NCBI GenBank assembly: GCA_964608495.1
Contig: CAZSOQ010000136.1
Span: 1-14,051, forward strand
From: JAKORR01 sp964608495
GTDB lineage: Bacteria > Armatimonadota > Zipacnadia > Zipacnadales > FEN-943
DNA length: 14,051 nt
Reading direction: 5' to 3'
Shown here: positions 13,903 to 14,051 of the stretch, piece by piece
Layout of the letters: every line of letters begins with the position of its first letter
Numbering within the stretch: position 1 is the stretch's first letter
Notes under the pieces: model-generated
The model's database searches: none
Told to the model about the DNA's origin: nothing
What the model saw: only the letters and a program-made list of their open reading frames with translations
Program-made: the position numbers and the translations under genes

Positions 13903-14051
13903 CTACGGCTCCAGCTTCACGGCCAGCGAGGCCTGGCCCGGCTGGGCGGTCGGCTTCAGGTCCCTGGCCTCCCACCAGTCGCGCCCACTGCCCGGCTCGC
14001 CGACGCGAAGGGTGTAGGTCTTGTCCGCGTCGAAGACCCCGGGGCGATAGC
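13903..14051 (-). CDS. C-terminal 48 residues of an unknown protein, cut by the window edge
   Basis: The minus strand reads YRPGVFDADKTYTLRVGEP, then GSGRDWWEARDLKPTAQ, then PGQASLAVKLEP and a TAG stop at 13903-13905. The alternating hydrophobic residues (TYTLRV, ASLAVKLE) suggest the last strands of a beta-sandwich domain. The 5' end lies beyond 14051, so length and function cannot be judged. A frameshifted second copy lies at 12562-12728. It lies upstream of propeller copy 2 on the same strand and is probably co-transcribed with it. Confidence 0.72.
   Translation of the reverse strand, partial: YRPGVFDADKTYTLRVGEPGSGRDWWEARDLKPTAQPGQASLAVKLEP
13905..13986 (-). repeat. 82-bp perfect direct repeat, copy B
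   Basis: This is identical over its full length to 12564-12645. Beyond base 13986 the two copies diverge at once at the DNA level, although the encoded residues upstream keep a similar strand pattern. Confidence 0.97.

Noticed and set aside
1..14051. CRISPR array, insertion sequence, phage or defence system
   Set aside because: No regularly spaced short repeats, transposase, integrase, toxin-antitoxin or nuclease motif is visible; the only long repeat is the 82-bp pair.

Overview
The window is strongly GC-rich and gene-dense, with moderate intergenic gaps. Its gene content points to a free-living, polysaccharide-degrading bacterium of the Planctomycetota/Armatimonadota/Lentisphaerae kind. 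The evidence is a type II pseudopilin-like protein with an exact C-terminal H-X9-DG motif, a dockerin-like EF-hand pair on a secreted protein of unknown type, a URO-D-family protein beside glycosidase-like genes, and secreted PD40 propellers. No rRNA, tRNA or ribosomal protein gene is present, so the phylum is an inference.

Layout. (1) Positions 11-3703, minus strand, form one likely transcription unit, read right to left: a URO-D/MtaA-like protein, a secreted carbohydrate-binding-type protein, a TIM-barrel glycosidase-like protein, and possibly a very small coupled ORF. The middle two probably are, or recently were, one gene broken by a -1 frameshift. (2) Positions 3921-8427, plus strand, carry a pseudopilin-like protein, a GH50 (beta-agarase)-like protein and a second TIM-barrel protein resembling DUF6259-type glycosidases. 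Neither enzyme has a visible signal peptide. (3) Positions 8434-11268 hold a clear sigma70-like promoter and a large exported protein that starts with a dockerin-like module and is otherwise unrecognised. (4) Positions 11410-14051, minus strand, hold two tandem secreted six-bladed PD40/TolB-like propellers. Each is preceded by a copy of the same short coding segment, with an 82-bp perfect direct repeat at an offset of 1341 bp. The inner copy is a frameshifted remnant; the outer one is the intact 3' end of a gene that runs off the window.

How the genes may work together: the glycosidase-like proteins, the URO-D-like protein and the carbohydrate-binding-type module suggest a glycan-use locus. 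The last block shows recent tandem duplication. I found no CRISPR array, insertion sequence, phage gene or recognisable defence system. The least explained material is the N-terminal dockerin protein and the duplicated propeller block with its exactly bounded repeat.
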